NCBI RefSeq assembly: GCF_049651805.1
Contig: NZ_JBASCU010000021.1
Coordinates: 1-64,000 of the forward strand
Source of the DNA: Pseudolysinimonas_A sp049651805
GTDB lineage: Bacteria > Actinomycetota > Actinomycetes > Actinomycetales > Microbacteriaceae
Length of the DNA stretch: 64,000 nucleotides
Direction: 5' to 3'
This document shows positions 8,235 to 17,334 of the stretch, in pieces. The notes beneath the pieces are model-generated. The model searched no databases. It saw only the letters and a program-made list of their open reading frames with translations, and was not told the origin of the DNA. Numbering within the stretch: the stretch's first letter is position 1; every line of letters begins with the position of its first letter. The translations under genes were made by a program, and so were the position numbers.

Positions 8235-8303
8235 ATATCGATGGATGTCGATGAAGAGTGTGCGCGGTATATCGATGCTTGTCAATATCGACTAGCATCG
8301 ATG
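8235..8303. promoter_or_regulatory. ArsR operator/promoter region between flavoprotein and arsR
   Basis: The intergenic stretch carries repeated ATCGAT elements: ATATCGATGG at 8235, ATCGATGC at 8271-8278 and the matching inverse GCATCGAT at 8295-8302, with a tighter ATCGA/TCGAT pair at 8287-8302. A TTGTCA at 8279-8284 could be a -35. This is the expected layout for autoregulated, divergent ArsR control; exact binding sites are inference. Confidence 0.65.
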
Positions 8304-8305
8304 TC

Positions 8306-8656
8306 GTGAAGCTGCTCGCCACGATCCCCGCCACGGATGCCGCCGTGTGCTGCGCCCCCTTGGTGCGCGAGCCCCTCGACGCCGCGCGGGCCGACGACCT
8401 CGCCCGCACCCTGAAGGCCCTCGCCGACCCCGCGCGACTGCGCCTGCTCTCGATCGTCGCCGCATCCGCCGACCAGGAGGCCTGCGTGTGCGACCTCACC
8501 GAGCCGATCGGCCTCGCCCAGCCCACGGTGTCGCATCACCTGCGCGTGCTCACCGAAGCGGGCTTCCTCACCCGCTCGAAGCGCGGCACCTGGGCCTACT
8601 TCAAGCTCGTGCCGGGATCCCTCGACCGCATCTCGCAGCTGCTCGTCGCCCCGTGA
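8306..8656 (+). CDS. arsR: ArsR-family arsenic-responsive repressor
   Basis: Starting at the GTG at 8306 gives 116 residues with a Cys pair at exactly positions 15-16 (VCCAPL), the positions of two of the three As(III)-binding cysteines of Corynebacterium ArsR1. The candidate third ligand is Cys60 or Cys62 (EACVCDLT). The winged helix has LADPARLRLLSIV and the recognition segment QPTVSHHLRVLTEAGF. An upstream in-frame start would shift these positions, so the GTG is preferred. It represses its own operon and probably the divergent flavoprotein until arsenite binds. Its stop overlaps aqpS as GTGA. Confidence 0.88.
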   Translation: MKLLATIPATDAAVCCAPLVREPLDAARADDLARTLKALADPARLRLLSIVAASADQEACVCDLTEPIGLAQPTVSHHLRVLTEAGFLTRSKRGTWAYFKLVPGSLDRISQLLVAP

Positions 8657-9327
8657 GCGCGGTCGCTCTGCGGCGGGTCGCCGCCGAGTTCGTCGGCAGC
8701 GCCGGGCTCAGCGTCGTGGTCATCGGATCCGGTATCGCCGCTGCGCAACTCTCCACCGACACCGGTCTGCAACTCCTCGAGAACGCCCTCGTCACGGCCC
8801 TGGGGCTGGCCGTGCTCATCCTGGTGTTCCAGCCGGTGTCGGGGGCGCACTTCAATCCCGTCGTCTCGGTGGTCGATGCCGTGTTCTGCGGCCGAGGCTG
8901 GGCGGATGCCGCGCGCTACGTGCCGGCGCAGATCGCGGGATGCATCGTCGGGGCCGTGCTTGCCAACCTCATGTTCGGTCTCACCGCCGTCTCGTGGAGC
9001 ACCACGGAGCGGGCGACCTGGCCGCACCTCCTCGCCGAGGTCGTCGCGACCGCGGGGCTCGTCGTGGTGATCTTCGCCCTCGTGCGTACTGAGCGAGCGG
9101 CACTGGTCGGCCCTGCGGTCGGTGCCTACATCGGCGCGGCGTACTTCTTCACCTCGTCGACGAGTTTCGCGAACCCGGCGATCACCGTCGGGCGCATGTT
9201 CAGCGACACCTTCGCCGGCATCGCGCCGCCATCCGTTCCCGCCTTCCTCGGCGCGCAACTCCTCGGCGGGCTCGCCGGCTGGCTGGCGGTGCGGCTGCTC
9301 TTCCCCCCGAGGCGCGTGACCGCGTAA
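8653..9327 (+). CDS. aqpS: Aquaglyceroporin (AqpS-like), probable arsenite channel
   Basis: The start is the GTG overlapping the arsR stop. The 224-residue membrane protein has the two half-helix motifs of the MIP family: AHFNPV (NPV at 68-70 in place of NPA) and SFANPAITVGR (NPA at 174-176, followed by the selectivity Arg). Six membrane segments are evident. Fused transcription with arsR matches the arsR-aqpS arrangement of Sinorhizobium, in which arsenite made by ArsC leaks out down its gradient. The nearby arsC-type gene (941-1351) would supply arsenite. No ArsB or Acr3 pump is seen here, which supports a channel-based exit route. Confidence 0.85.
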   Translation: MSAVALRRVAAEFVGSAGLSVVVIGSGIAAAQLSTDTGLQLLENALVTALGLAVLILVFQPVSGAHFNPVVSVVDAVFCGRGWADAARYVPAQIAGCIVGAVLANLMFGLTAVSWSTTERATWPHLLAEVVATAGLVVVIFALVRTERAALVGPAVGAYIGAAYFFTSSTSFANPAITVGRMFSDTFAGIAPPSVPAFLGAQLLGGLAGWLAVRLLFPPRRVTA

Positions 9328-9368
9328 CCGACCGCCCGGCGGCCGACGACCACCTCGTCGACTAGCGC

Positions 9369-10406
9369 CTATTGCGAGCGGCGGTTGATGAGGCGCGTCG
9401 GCATCATCGTGACGCGCGGCACGTCTTCGCCTTCGATCAAGCGGATGAGCAGTTCCGCCATGGTGCGACCCACGCCGCCCTCGTCCTGGTCGACCGTCGT
9501 GAGCGACGGAGTCGCGCGCGCCGCGAAGTAGTCGTTGTCGAAGGTCACGACCCCGAGGTCACGCGGCACGACGAGCCCGCGACGGCGCAGAACCGACATC
9601 GCTCCGTCGGCCATCTGAGCGGATGCCGCGAAGAGTCCGTCGATCGGCACGCCACGGTCCAACAGGCGCTCCATCGCAGCAGTTCCGGATTCCGGCGTGA
9701 AGTCGCCGTACTCGACGAGGTCGTCGGGCAGCCCGGCGTCGGAGAGCGCGGCGCGCCAGCCCTCGAGTCGGTCGACCCCGGCGGTCATGTCGGTCGGGCC
9801 GGCGATCGTCGCGATGTGGCGACGCCCGGAGGCGACCAGCAGCGACACGACATCGCGCGCCGCAGTGGTGTTGTCGACGTCCACGTAAACCGGCTCGGGA
9901 CCGTCGTCGTGTCGCTCCGGACGGCCACCGAAGACGACGGGGAGGGTGCGCGACAGAGCGACGTAGGAGCGGTCGTCGGAGTGGTGGGAGAGGATGAGCG
10001 CACCGTCGACGTTGCCCGACTGCAGGTAGCGGCGGCTCTTCTCGGGGTCGGTCTCCGACGCGATGAGCAACGTGAGCGTGTAGTCGGTCTCGGCGAGCCG
10101 TAGCGCCGCGCCCTGGATCACTGTGGCGAAGTAGGGGTCGGCGAAGAAGCGGGCGGTGTTCTCGGGGATGACCAGGGCGATCGCCTGCGTGCGCCGACTC
10201 GCGAGGGAGCGCGCCGCCCGGTTGGGCACGTAGCCGAGTTCTTCGATCGCCTTGTTCACGGCGGCGAGTGCCTCGGCGGTCACCTTCGGCGAGTCGTTGA
10301 TGACGCGGGACACCGTCGACCGCGACACCCCCGCGAGGGCGGCGACCGTCTCCAGCGTCGGGGTCCCGGCGGGAGTAGACCGCGACTCAGGTGCTTCGGT
10401 GGTCAC
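9369..10406 (-). CDS. LacI-family transcriptional repressor of the beta-glucoside operon
   Basis: The 345-residue protein has a LacI helix-turn-helix at residues 21-40 (VAALAGVSRSTVSRVINDSP) with the hinge helix NRAARSLASRRT, then a periplasmic-binding-like sugar domain. It starts at a GTG and overlaps the end of the beta-glucosidase gene by 20 bases, so it is last in the operon it most likely controls. Palindromes of the CebR/LacI kind (GGAGCGCTCC core) occur at the operon promoter about 5 kb upstream. The inducer is probably a beta-glucoside such as cellobiose; this is inference. Confidence 0.9.
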   Translation of the reverse strand: MTTEAPESRSTPAGTPTLETVAALAGVSRSTVSRVINDSPKVTAEALAAVNKAIEELGYVPNRAARSLASRRTQAIALVIPENTARFFADPYFATVIQGAALRLAETDYTLTLLIASETDPEKSRRYLQSGNVDGALILSHHSDDRSYVALSRTLPVVFGGRPERHDDGPEPVYVDVDNTTAARDVVSLLVASGRRHIATIAGPTDMTAGVDRLEGWRAALSDAGLPDDLVEYGDFTPESGTAAMERLLDRGVPIDGLFAASAQMADGAMSVLRRRGLVVPRDLGVVTFDNDYFAARATPSLTTVDQDEGGVGRTMAELLIRLIEGEDVPRVTMMPTRLINRRSQ

Positions 10407-11886
10407 GGAGTGATCCTAGGCCCGTGTCCGTCGGCGAAGGCAACGCCCGGCTCTCGATGATCGACCGGTACGCGATGGCGCTGTCCTTGAGCGTGCGGGC
10501 TTGCGTGGCGTAGTCGACGCGCACGATGCCGAACCGCTTGTCGTAACCCCACGCCCACTCGAAGTTGTCCATGAGCGACCAATAGAAGTATCCGCGCACG
10601 GGCACCCCGCGGTCGATCGCATCGAGGGTCGCCCCCAGGTGTGCCACGAGGAAGGCCACGCGCTCGGCGTCGTGCACGCGACCGTCGTCGGTGACGACAT
10701 CGTCATAGGCGGCGCCGTTCTCGGTGACCGCGAGGTCGACCCCGGCCGGTCCGGCGTACTCATCGTGGATCCGCTGCAGCAATCGCGTGAGGCCTTCGGG
10801 CTGCACCTCCCACTGCATCGCCGTGAGCGGTAGGTCGCGTACGTGCCAGTGCACGCCGCCGGCCGCGGGGAACGGCGAGCGCTTGGGACGCTCGGAGGGC
10901 GCGGCGGTCGGCATCGTCTGTCCTGCGGCCGGGGTCGCCCCGACGAGTTCGCCGTGGTAGTAGTTCACACCCAGCAGGTCGATCGGCGCCGAGATGGTCG
11001 CCAGATCGCCGGGCAGAACCACTGAATCGAAACCGAACTCCGCGACATCCGCGAGAACATCAGCCGGGTAGGCGCCGCGGAAGATCGGGTCGAGGAAGAA
11101 CCGGTTGAACTGCCCGTCAATGCGCCGGGCGGCATCGAGGTCGCCCGAATCGGTCGGGTCGACCGGGTCGGCGACGGTGAGGTTCAGGGTGATCCCCAGA
11201 GTCAGCTCGGGATCGCGGCGACGCAGCTCCTGCACGACGAGGCCGTGGCCGAGCAGGAGGTGGTGGCCCGCGGCGAGACCGGCGGCGGGTTCCTGGCGGC
11301 CCGGAGCGTGCTCACCCCCGATGTAGCTGAGGAACGACGCACACCACGGCTCGTTGAGTGTCGTCCACGAGCGCACGCGGTCGCCGAGGGCGTCATGCAC
11401 CGCCATCGCGTAGTCGAGGAAGCGGTAGGCGGTGTCGCGGGCGGGCCAGCCGCCCTTCTCCTCGAGGGCTTGGGGCAGATCCCAGTGGTAGAGCGTGAGC
11501 CAGGGGTGGATGCCCGCGCCGAGGAGCTCGTCGACCAGGCGCGAGTAGAAGTCCAGCCCGGCGGCGTTCGCGGGCCCGCCGTCGGGGCAGACGCGCGCCC
11601 ATGAGGTGGAGAAGCGGTAGGTCTGCAGACCGAGGTCGGCCATCAGCGCGACGTCGTCTCGGTATCGGTGGTAGTGGTCGCACGCGACATCCCCGTTGTC
11701 CATGCCGACGACCGCACCGGGGATGCGGCTGAAGGCATCCCAGATCGAGTCGCGTCGGCCGTCTTCGTGGGCGGCTCCCTCGATCTGGTAGGCGGCCGTG
11801 GCCGCGCCGAAGAGGAAGTCCGCCGGGAAGGCCCGGGCTGCGGGCGCGGAAACGGAGTCAGTCTTCACCTGTGACACGGTGCTCAT
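10387..11886 (-). CDS. GH1 beta-glucosidase
   Basis: The 499-residue enzyme has all GH1 hallmarks: FLFGAATAAYQIEGA near the N-terminus, acid/base Glu179 in TLNEPW, nucleophile Glu389 in VTENGA, and the C-terminal WSLMDNFEWAWGYDKRFG. It hydrolyses beta-glucosides or cellobiose in the cytoplasm (no signal peptide). It lies four bases after a sugar permease gene and overlaps lacI, so it completes an import-and-hydrolysis operon. The N-terminus is about 15 residues longer than usual. Substrate range is not readable from sequence. Confidence 0.95.
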   Translation of the reverse strand: MSTVSQVKTDSVSAPAARAFPADFLFGAATAAYQIEGAAHEDGRRDSIWDAFSRIPGAVVGMDNGDVACDHYHRYRDDVALMADLGLQTYRFSTSWARVCPDGGPANAAGLDFYSRLVDELLGAGIHPWLTLYHWDLPQALEEKGGWPARDTAYRFLDYAMAVHDALGDRVRSWTTLNEPWCASFLSYIGGEHAPGRQEPAAGLAAGHHLLLGHGLVVQELRRRDPELTLGITLNLTVADPVDPTDSGDLDAARRIDGQFNRFFLDPIFRGAYPADVLADVAEFGFDSVVLPGDLATISAPIDLLGVNYYHGELVGATPAAGQTMPTAAPSERPKRSPFPAAGGVHWHVRDLPLTAMQWEVQPEGLTRLLQRIHDEYAGPAGVDLAVTENGAAYDDVVTDDGRVHDAERVAFLVAHLGATLDAIDRGVPVRGYFYWSLMDNFEWAWGYDKRFGIVRVDYATQARTLKDSAIAYRSIIESRALPSPTDTGLGSLRDHRST

Positions 11887-11890
11887 GCCC

Positions 11891-12775
11891 CTAGCCCTTG
11901 ACCGCGCCGGCCATGATGCCGCTCACCAGCTGCCTGCCCGCGAAGATGAAGAGCAGGAGCAGCGGGATGGTGGCGAGCACGACTCCGGCGAGCACGATCG
12001 AGTAGTCGACGAAGTAGTTGGACTGCAACAGCGAGAGTGCGACCGGAAGCGTCGGGTTCTGGCGGTCGAGAACGATGAACGGCCAGAAGAAGTTGTTCCA
12101 GGCACCCACGAAGGTGAACAGGAAGAGCATTGCCGCCGCGGGTCGCGCCGCGGGCACGCCCACCGTCCAGAAGGTGCGGATCATGGTCGCGCCGTCGATG
12201 CGGGCCGCCTCGATCAGCTCGTCGGGCACCGCCTGACGCAGGTACTGCGTCATCCAGAACACCCCGAAGGCGCTCGTCAGCGCCGGCACGATGATGGCGC
12301 CGATCTGGCCCGTCCACCCGAGGTCGGAGAACAGGATGTACAGCGGGACGACGCCGAGCTGCTGGGGGACCGCCATCGTGGCGACGACGAAGGCGAGCAG
12401 TCCCACACTGCCGCGGAACCGCAGCTTGGAGAAGGCCCAACCGGCGAGGGTCGAGGTGATCACGACGGCGGCCGCGATCAGGAACGACGAGTAGATCGAG
12501 TTCCACAGCGCGGGCCAGAAGTTGACCGCGGGGTTGCTGACGACGGCGAGGGCGTTGTCGATGAAGTTGCCGCCCGGCCACCACGGCCGCTCGCGCAGTG
12601 ACGACGCGTCGCCCGAGCCGATGATGAACGACCACCAGAGCGGGAACGCCGCGCTGACGAAGACGACGGTCAGGCCGACATAGGTCCAGACGCCGGGTCG
12701 GTAACCGCGGATCTTGGTGGTGCGCTGGCGACGACGCGTCGACACGCGGGTCTTCTCGACGACAGGGGTACTCAT
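11891..12775 (-). CDS. Carbohydrate ABC transporter permease (MalG/CebG type)
   Basis: I place the start at the ATG at 12773-12775, which overlaps the upstream permease stop (ATGA). The 294-residue protein has a short basic N-terminus, six membrane segments and the EAA loop LIEAARIDGATMIRTFW, as in sugar permeases of the CUT1 class. It forms the membrane channel with the gene directly upstream. The reading frame stays open further upstream, but that part is antisense-like and arginine-rich and is rejected as coding. Confidence 0.92.
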   Translation of the reverse strand: MSTPVVEKTRVSTRRRQRTTKIRGYRPGVWTYVGLTVVFVSAAFPLWWSFIIGSGDASSLRERPWWPGGNFIDNALAVVSNPAVNFWPALWNSIYSSFLIAAAVVITSTLAGWAFSKLRFRGSVGLLAFVVATMAVPQQLGVVPLYILFSDLGWTGQIGAIIVPALTSAFGVFWMTQYLRQAVPDELIEAARIDGATMIRTFWTVGVPAARPAAAMLFLFTFVGAWNNFFWPFIVLDRQNPTLPVALSLLQSNYFVDYSIVLAGVVLATIPLLLLFIFAGRQLVSGIMAGAVKG

Positions 12776-13767
12776 CGGACGACCTTCTTTCGGTTGCGAC
12801 GACTCGGCTCGAGGCCTCGGACGCCTTCGCCACGCACGAGCGTGCGGGTGATGAGCAGATTGACGAGGCCGATCAACAGGATGATGACGAACAGGATCCA
12901 GGCCATCGCGGCGGCGCGGCCGAAGTTCCATTGGCCCCAGCCGATGTCATAGAGGTACAGGGTGATCGTGAGCCATTGCTGGCCCGCGCCCCCTCGACCG
13001 AACTGGTCGAAGACGCGAGGCTCGTCGAAGATCTGCAGACCACCGATCGTCGCGGTGATGATCACGAAGATGAGCGTGGGCCGCAGCGACGGCAGTGTGA
13101 TGCTGATGAACTGGCGGAACAGACCGGCGCCGTCGACGGTGGCGGCCTCGTAGTAGTCGCGGTTCACCGCCTGCATCGCGGCGAGCAGGATGAGGGTGTT
13201 GTAGCCGGTCCACCGGTAGTTGACCATGGTCGCGATCGCGACGTGGCTCCAGAACGGTTCCTTGTGCCATTGGATGGCCGGCAACCCGAGATCGGTGAGG
13301 AAGCCGTTGACGAGCCCGAAGTTGTCGGCGAAGACGACATTGAAGATGAGCCCGACCGCCACGGGAGCGACGACGAAGGGGATCAGCACGCTCATGCGCC
13401 AGAAGGTCTTGGCGCGGATGTTGCGGTCGAGCATCGACGCGATGAACAGGGCCAGGAGCAGCTGCGGCACCGTCGAGATCAGGAAGATGCTGAAGGTGTT
13501 GCGCAGGGCGGTCCAGAAGTGCGGCTGCTGCAGGATCCAGATGTACTGATCGAAGCCGACGAACTGCCCGCTGCCGCGCACGAGATCCCAGTCCTGGGTG
13601 GAGATCACCGCGGTGAAGATGATGGGGAAGAGGCCGACGACCAGGAACATCAGGAAGAACGGCGAGATGTAGAGATAGGGGGAGAGCTTGAGGTCCCACC
13701 GGCTCAACCGGTGCGAGAACGAGAGGACCCGAACCGGCGGGCGGCTCTTCGTCGTGACGGTGCTCAT
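12772..13767 (-). CDS. Carbohydrate ABC transporter permease (MalF/CebF type)
   Basis: The start is the ATG at 13765-13767, with GAAAG about nine bases before it. The 331-residue protein has six or more membrane segments and the CUT1 permease loop YYEAATVDGAGLFRQF. It pairs with the downstream MalG-type permease. Like most CUT1 systems in actinobacteria, no ATPase gene is present in the operon; a shared MsiK-type ATPase encoded elsewhere would be needed, which is inference. Confidence 0.92.
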   Translation of the reverse strand: MSTVTTKSRPPVRVLSFSHRLSRWDLKLSPYLYISPFFLMFLVVGLFPIIFTAVISTQDWDLVRGSGQFVGFDQYIWILQQPHFWTALRNTFSIFLISTVPQLLLALFIASMLDRNIRAKTFWRMSVLIPFVVAPVAVGLIFNVVFADNFGLVNGFLTDLGLPAIQWHKEPFWSHVAIATMVNYRWTGYNTLILLAAMQAVNRDYYEAATVDGAGLFRQFISITLPSLRPTLIFVIITATIGGLQIFDEPRVFDQFGRGGAGQQWLTITLYLYDIGWGQWNFGRAAAMAWILFVIILLIGLVNLLITRTLVRGEGVRGLEPSRRNRKKVVR

Positions 13768-13872
13768 GGCGTGGCTTTCAGGTGCGTCGGACCGGGTGGA
13801 GGTGAACGGGAGAGGGGTGCGGACCGAGCCAGCGGCCCGCACCCCTCTGGTCTTGAACGAGACCGTGGTGAG

Positions 13873-15129
13873 TTAGAAGGCCGAAACCTCGGTCACCCAG
13901 GTGTTCCAGCTGGTGTCGGCGTCTTCGAGACCGTCGAACACGCGGGTCACGGCGTTCTGCAGAGCGTCGTGGTACTGGAAGTACTTCGGTCCCTTGAACG
14001 TCGCGACCGTGATGGCCTCGGCGCGGGAGGTGAGGATCTCACCGGTGGGGGCGTTGTTGAAGTACTCGTTCGTCGCCGCAGCGAGTTCGTCGCTGGCAAG
14101 CGCGTCGACCTGGCTCGGGAAGGTGCCCGCGTTGGCGAACGCCTTCATCTGGGTCTCGGGCGAGGTCAGCCAGGCAGCGAGCTTGCTCGCGGCCTCAACG
14201 TTGGCGCCGTTGGCCGGAACGGTCAGGTACGAACCGCCCCAGTTTCCGCCGCCGCCGGGGAAGGCGTCAGCGATGTCCCAGCCCGTGGTCTCGGGCGCGT
14301 TGCCCGAGATGACACCGAGCATCCAGCCCGGGCAGAGCATCGTGGCGAACTCGCCACCGGCGAGGGAGGCGAACCAGTCCTCGCTCCACTGACCGGAGTA
14401 CGCCGCGATCGGAACCGCCTTCGAGGTCACGGCCTCGTAGGCCGCCTGGATGTCAGCGTTGTCGGTCGCGACGATCGAGCCGTCGGGCTCCTCGTACGCG
14501 GTTTCGAGCTGGTTCACCATGCCCTGGAGCACGGAGTTGGCCGAGTCGATGAACGGCTTGCCCGTGGCGGCCGTGTAGTCGGCACCGATCTGGAAGAAGT
14601 TGTCCCAGTCGCCATCGAACAGCGCGGCGACCTCGTCGCGGTCGGTCGGCAGACCGGCCGCGCCGAACAGGTCGGAGCGGTAGCAGATGCCCTGCGGGCC
14701 GATGTCGGTGCCGTACGCGATGAGGTTGCCCTCGGAGTCGGTCGCGGAGGCTTCTTTCCAGTCGAGCCAGCGGCCCTGAAGGTCGGCCGGAACCGGCGCG
14801 AGGAGGTCGGCATACTGCATGGCCTCCGTGAACCAGTCGATTTCGACGGCCTCGACGTCGGCGAGGCCCGAGTTGCCGAGCTTCTGGAAGTAGTTGGCCC
14901 GGGCGTCGTTCGACGTCGCGGCCTTGTTGTGCACGACCTCGATGCCGGTCTCGGCGGTGAACTCGGCGAGCAGCTCGTCGGTGTAGCCGAAGTCGTTGAA
15001 CGTCGCGAGGGTGAGGCTCTCCGGATCTTCGGAGCCGGCTCCACCTCCTCCCGCGCATCCGGTCGCCACGAGGGCGAGGGTGGCGGCACCGGCGATTGCC
15101 GCGGCCATTGTGCGTCGTGAAGTTCTCAC
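13873..15129 (-). CDS. Sugar-binding lipoprotein of the beta-glucoside ABC transporter
   Basis: The product is an extracellular solute-binding family 1 protein with a lipobox LVATGC after a short basic signal. I chose the GTG at 15127-15129 because AAAGGAG lies five bases before it; the GTG six bases further upstream abuts that ribosome site. This gives 418 residues. It is first in the operon, preceded by a strong promoter with LacI operators, and its product would feed sugar to the two permeases. Ligand assignment to beta-glucosides rests on the GH1 gene in the operon. Confidence 0.92.
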   Translation of the reverse strand: MRTSRRTMAAAIAGAATLALVATGCAGGGGAGSEDPESLTLATFNDFGYTDELLAEFTAETGIEVVHNKAATSNDARANYFQKLGNSGLADVEAVEIDWFTEAMQYADLLAPVPADLQGRWLDWKEASATDSEGNLIAYGTDIGPQGICYRSDLFGAAGLPTDRDEVAALFDGDWDNFFQIGADYTAATGKPFIDSANSVLQGMVNQLETAYEEPDGSIVATDNADIQAAYEAVTSKAVPIAAYSGQWSEDWFASLAGGEFATMLCPGWMLGVISGNAPETTGWDIADAFPGGGGNWGGSYLTVPANGANVEAASKLAAWLTSPETQMKAFANAGTFPSQVDALASDELAAATNEYFNNAPTGEILTSRAEAITVATFKGPKYFQYHDALQNAVTRVFDGLEDADTSWNTWVTEVSAF

Positions 15130-15184
15130 GGTCACTCCTTTGTGTGTGTGCAGATGGATTGGTGGATCCAACCCCGTCAGTGGA

Positions 15185-15288
15185 GGGGAGCGCTCTCACC
15201 CAACGTCGTGGGAGCCCTCTCACGGGATTCGTGCACAGACTAGGGACGTCGCTCGACGACTGTCAAGCACGAGATGGGAGCGCTCCAC
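15185..15288 (-). promoter_or_regulatory. Three LacI-type operators flanking the beta-glucoside operon promoter
   Basis: Three palindromes share a GGGAG-centre-CTCYC design: GGGAGCGCTCTC at 15186-15197, TGGGAGCCCTCTCA at 15209-15222 and TGGGAGCGCTCCA at 15275-15287 (perfect 10-base core). They resemble the CebR-class operator TGGGAGCGCTCCCA. Two lie downstream of the promoter and one just upstream of its -35, a layout suited to looping or road-block repression. Confidence 0.85.
15237..15266 (-). promoter_or_regulatory. Housekeeping-type promoter of the beta-glucoside operon
   Basis: On the minus strand a perfect -35 TTGACA (15261-15266) is followed after 18 bases by TAGTCT (15237-15242). The binding-protein start lies about 108 bases downstream, leaving room for the two downstream operators. 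Confidence 0.75.
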
Positions 15289-15402
15289 CGCTAGTAAACG
15301 CTTGCGCGGCCGCAGATCCCCGGAAACAGGCGGGTGCGACGGTCTGGCGGCCTCAAGAAACTTCTGGCGGGAGTCCGTGGCACGAGCGCCCGTGGCCCCT
15401 GA

Positions 15403-17259
15403 TCAGCGCGCCGGGATGGGTTTGGTCGTCGCCCCCGAATTGGGGGCAGGCGGGGAGGCGTCGGCGGCGAGCTGCGCCGCGATCGCCGCGTCGGCATCCG
15501 CGACCTCTTCGATCGCCGACTTGGTGCGCAGCGGCGGCGCCTTCAGGAAGAAGCTCAGAACGAAGGCGACGAGCACCACCACGAGGCAGACGACGTAGAC
15601 GGTGACCGCCGCAGTCGCGAAGCCTTCGAGGAACGGCGCACTCAGCCGCGGATCGGCGCCCGTGAGGAACGAGGTGTCGCCGTCGAGGCTCGCGCCGACC
15701 GGGCTGTTGCCGGCTCCGCCGAGGGCGTCCTGAACCTGCGGAACGAGGGTGTCGAGCACTCCTGAACGCACCTGCTCGTCGGCGAGGTCGGCGCCCGCGG
15801 GCAGCTGTTGCACAACGGGGTCGAGGATTCCGTCATAGACCTGATCCATGATCCGGGCGTTCTGGGGCGCGTTCGCGACGGCGGGGTCGAGCGCGGCGTC
15901 GAGGGCGGCCCGAAGAAGGTCGGTGCGTCCGAACGCCGCCAGGATCGTGTCGGGCAGGCGCGAGAAGAGTGCCGAGAAGAGGATGGCGACCCCGAGGGTT
16001 CCGCCGATCTGCCGGAAGAATGTCGCAGAGCTCGTGGCGACGCCGATCTCGCGGGGACCCACCGAGTTCTGGCTCGCGATGGTGAGAGTCTGCATCGACT
16101 GACCGAGCCCGAGGCCGATCAGCAGCATCCCGATCATCATGAACCACACCGGCCGGTCGGCATGCGCGAAGGTGAACCACAGGAACCCCGCCGCCATCAG
16201 CCCCGCCCCGATCGTGGGGAAGATCCGGTAGCGACCCGTGCGCGAGATGATCTGCCCGCTGACGACCGACGAGATCATCAGCCCGAGGATCATCGGCAAC
16301 AGCAGGAAGCCGCTCTCGGTGGGAGTCGCGCCGTTGACCAGCTGGAGGTAGAGGGGCAGTGTCATCATCGCGCCGAACATGCCGAAGCCCACCAGCACAC
16401 CGAGCACCGTGACCATCGAGAACGTGGGATGCCGGAAGAGTTTCAGCGGAATGAGCGCCGCATCGCCCATCAGTTTTTCGACGACGACGAAGGCGACGAG
16501 TCCCAGCCCGCCGAGCGCGTAGCAGCCGATGGAGAGCGCGGAACCCCACCCCCAATCACGACCGTTCTCGGCGACGAGGAGCAGGGGCACGAGCGCGACC
16601 ACGATGGCCGTCGCGCCCCACCAGTCGATCTTCACCAGGTGCCGGGTGTGCGGAACGTGCAGGAAGCGCAAGACGAGCACCAGCGCGAGCGCGCCCACGG
16701 GGATGTTGACCAGGAACACCCAGCGCCAGCCGGCGACGAACAAGATCTCGGGGGTGCCGGCGAACAACCCGCCGATCAGCGGCCCGAGCACGCTCGACGT
16801 CGCGAAGACGGCGAGGAAGTAGCCCTGGTACTTGGCGCGCTCGCGAGGCGCGAGGATGTCGCCGAGGATCGCGAACGGCAGCGCCATGAGGCCGCCCGCG
16901 CCGATGCCCTGAAGGGCACGGAAGGCCGCGAGCTCGTACATCGACTGCGCGGTGCCCGCGAGCAGCGAGCCCAGCAGGAAGACGGCGATCGCGACGAGGA
17001 AGAGCGGGCGGCGCCCGAAGATGTCGCTGAGTTTGCCGTAGATCGGCGTCATCACGGTCGAGGTGATGAGGTAGGCGGTCGTGACGGAGGCCTGCAGGGA
17101 GAGCCCGTCGAGGTCGTCGGCGATCGTGCGGATCGACGTGCCGACGATGGTCTGGTCGAGCGACGAGAGGAACATGCCGGCCATCAGCCCGAAGATGATG
17201 AACAGGATCTGCCGGTGGGTGAGCAGCGGTGCGGAGGGCGCGGCGGTCTGAGCGGACAT
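15403..17259 (-). CDS. MFS drug-resistance transporter, DHA2 (14-TM) family
   Basis: I start at the ATG at 17257-17259, preceded by AAGGA; the open frame upstream is not membrane-like. The 618-residue protein shows GMFLSSLDQTIVGTS (DHA2 motif D), GKLSDIFGRRPLFL (motif A) and AFRALQGIGAGGLMALPFA, then a long run of membrane helices to about 14. A large extracytoplasmic loop lies before the last helix, and the C-terminal tail is acidic and Ala-rich. Proton-coupled export of lipophilic compounds is the family role; the substrate is unknown. No TetR regulator flanks it. Confidence 0.9.
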   Translation of the reverse strand: MSAQTAAPSAPLLTHRQILFIIFGLMAGMFLSSLDQTIVGTSIRTIADDLDGLSLQASVTTAYLITSTVMTPIYGKLSDIFGRRPLFLVAIAVFLLGSLLAGTAQSMYELAAFRALQGIGAGGLMALPFAILGDILAPRERAKYQGYFLAVFATSSVLGPLIGGLFAGTPEILFVAGWRWVFLVNIPVGALALVLVLRFLHVPHTRHLVKIDWWGATAIVVALVPLLLVAENGRDWGWGSALSIGCYALGGLGLVAFVVVEKLMGDAALIPLKLFRHPTFSMVTVLGVLVGFGMFGAMMTLPLYLQLVNGATPTESGFLLLPMILGLMISSVVSGQIISRTGRYRIFPTIGAGLMAAGFLWFTFAHADRPVWFMMIGMLLIGLGLGQSMQTLTIASQNSVGPREIGVATSSATFFRQIGGTLGVAILFSALFSRLPDTILAAFGRTDLLRAALDAALDPAVANAPQNARIMDQVYDGILDPVVQQLPAGADLADEQVRSGVLDTLVPQVQDALGGAGNSPVGASLDGDTSFLTGADPRLSAPFLEGFATAAVTVYVVCLVVVLVAFVLSFFLKAPPLRTKSAIEEVADADAAIAAQLAADASPPAPNSGATTKPIPAR

Positions 17260-17334
17260 CGGTCCTTCGAGCAGTCGAGAGAAAATTGCGGCGACTGCAA
17301 AGTTACACATTCGGCAGACATCCGGCAAACCCGT

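Noticed and set aside
12931..15120. Very long open frame on the plus strand opposite the beta-glucoside transporter genes
   Set aside because: It is the mirror of three well-supported minus-strand genes with strong codon-position bias, and its translation is low-complexity.
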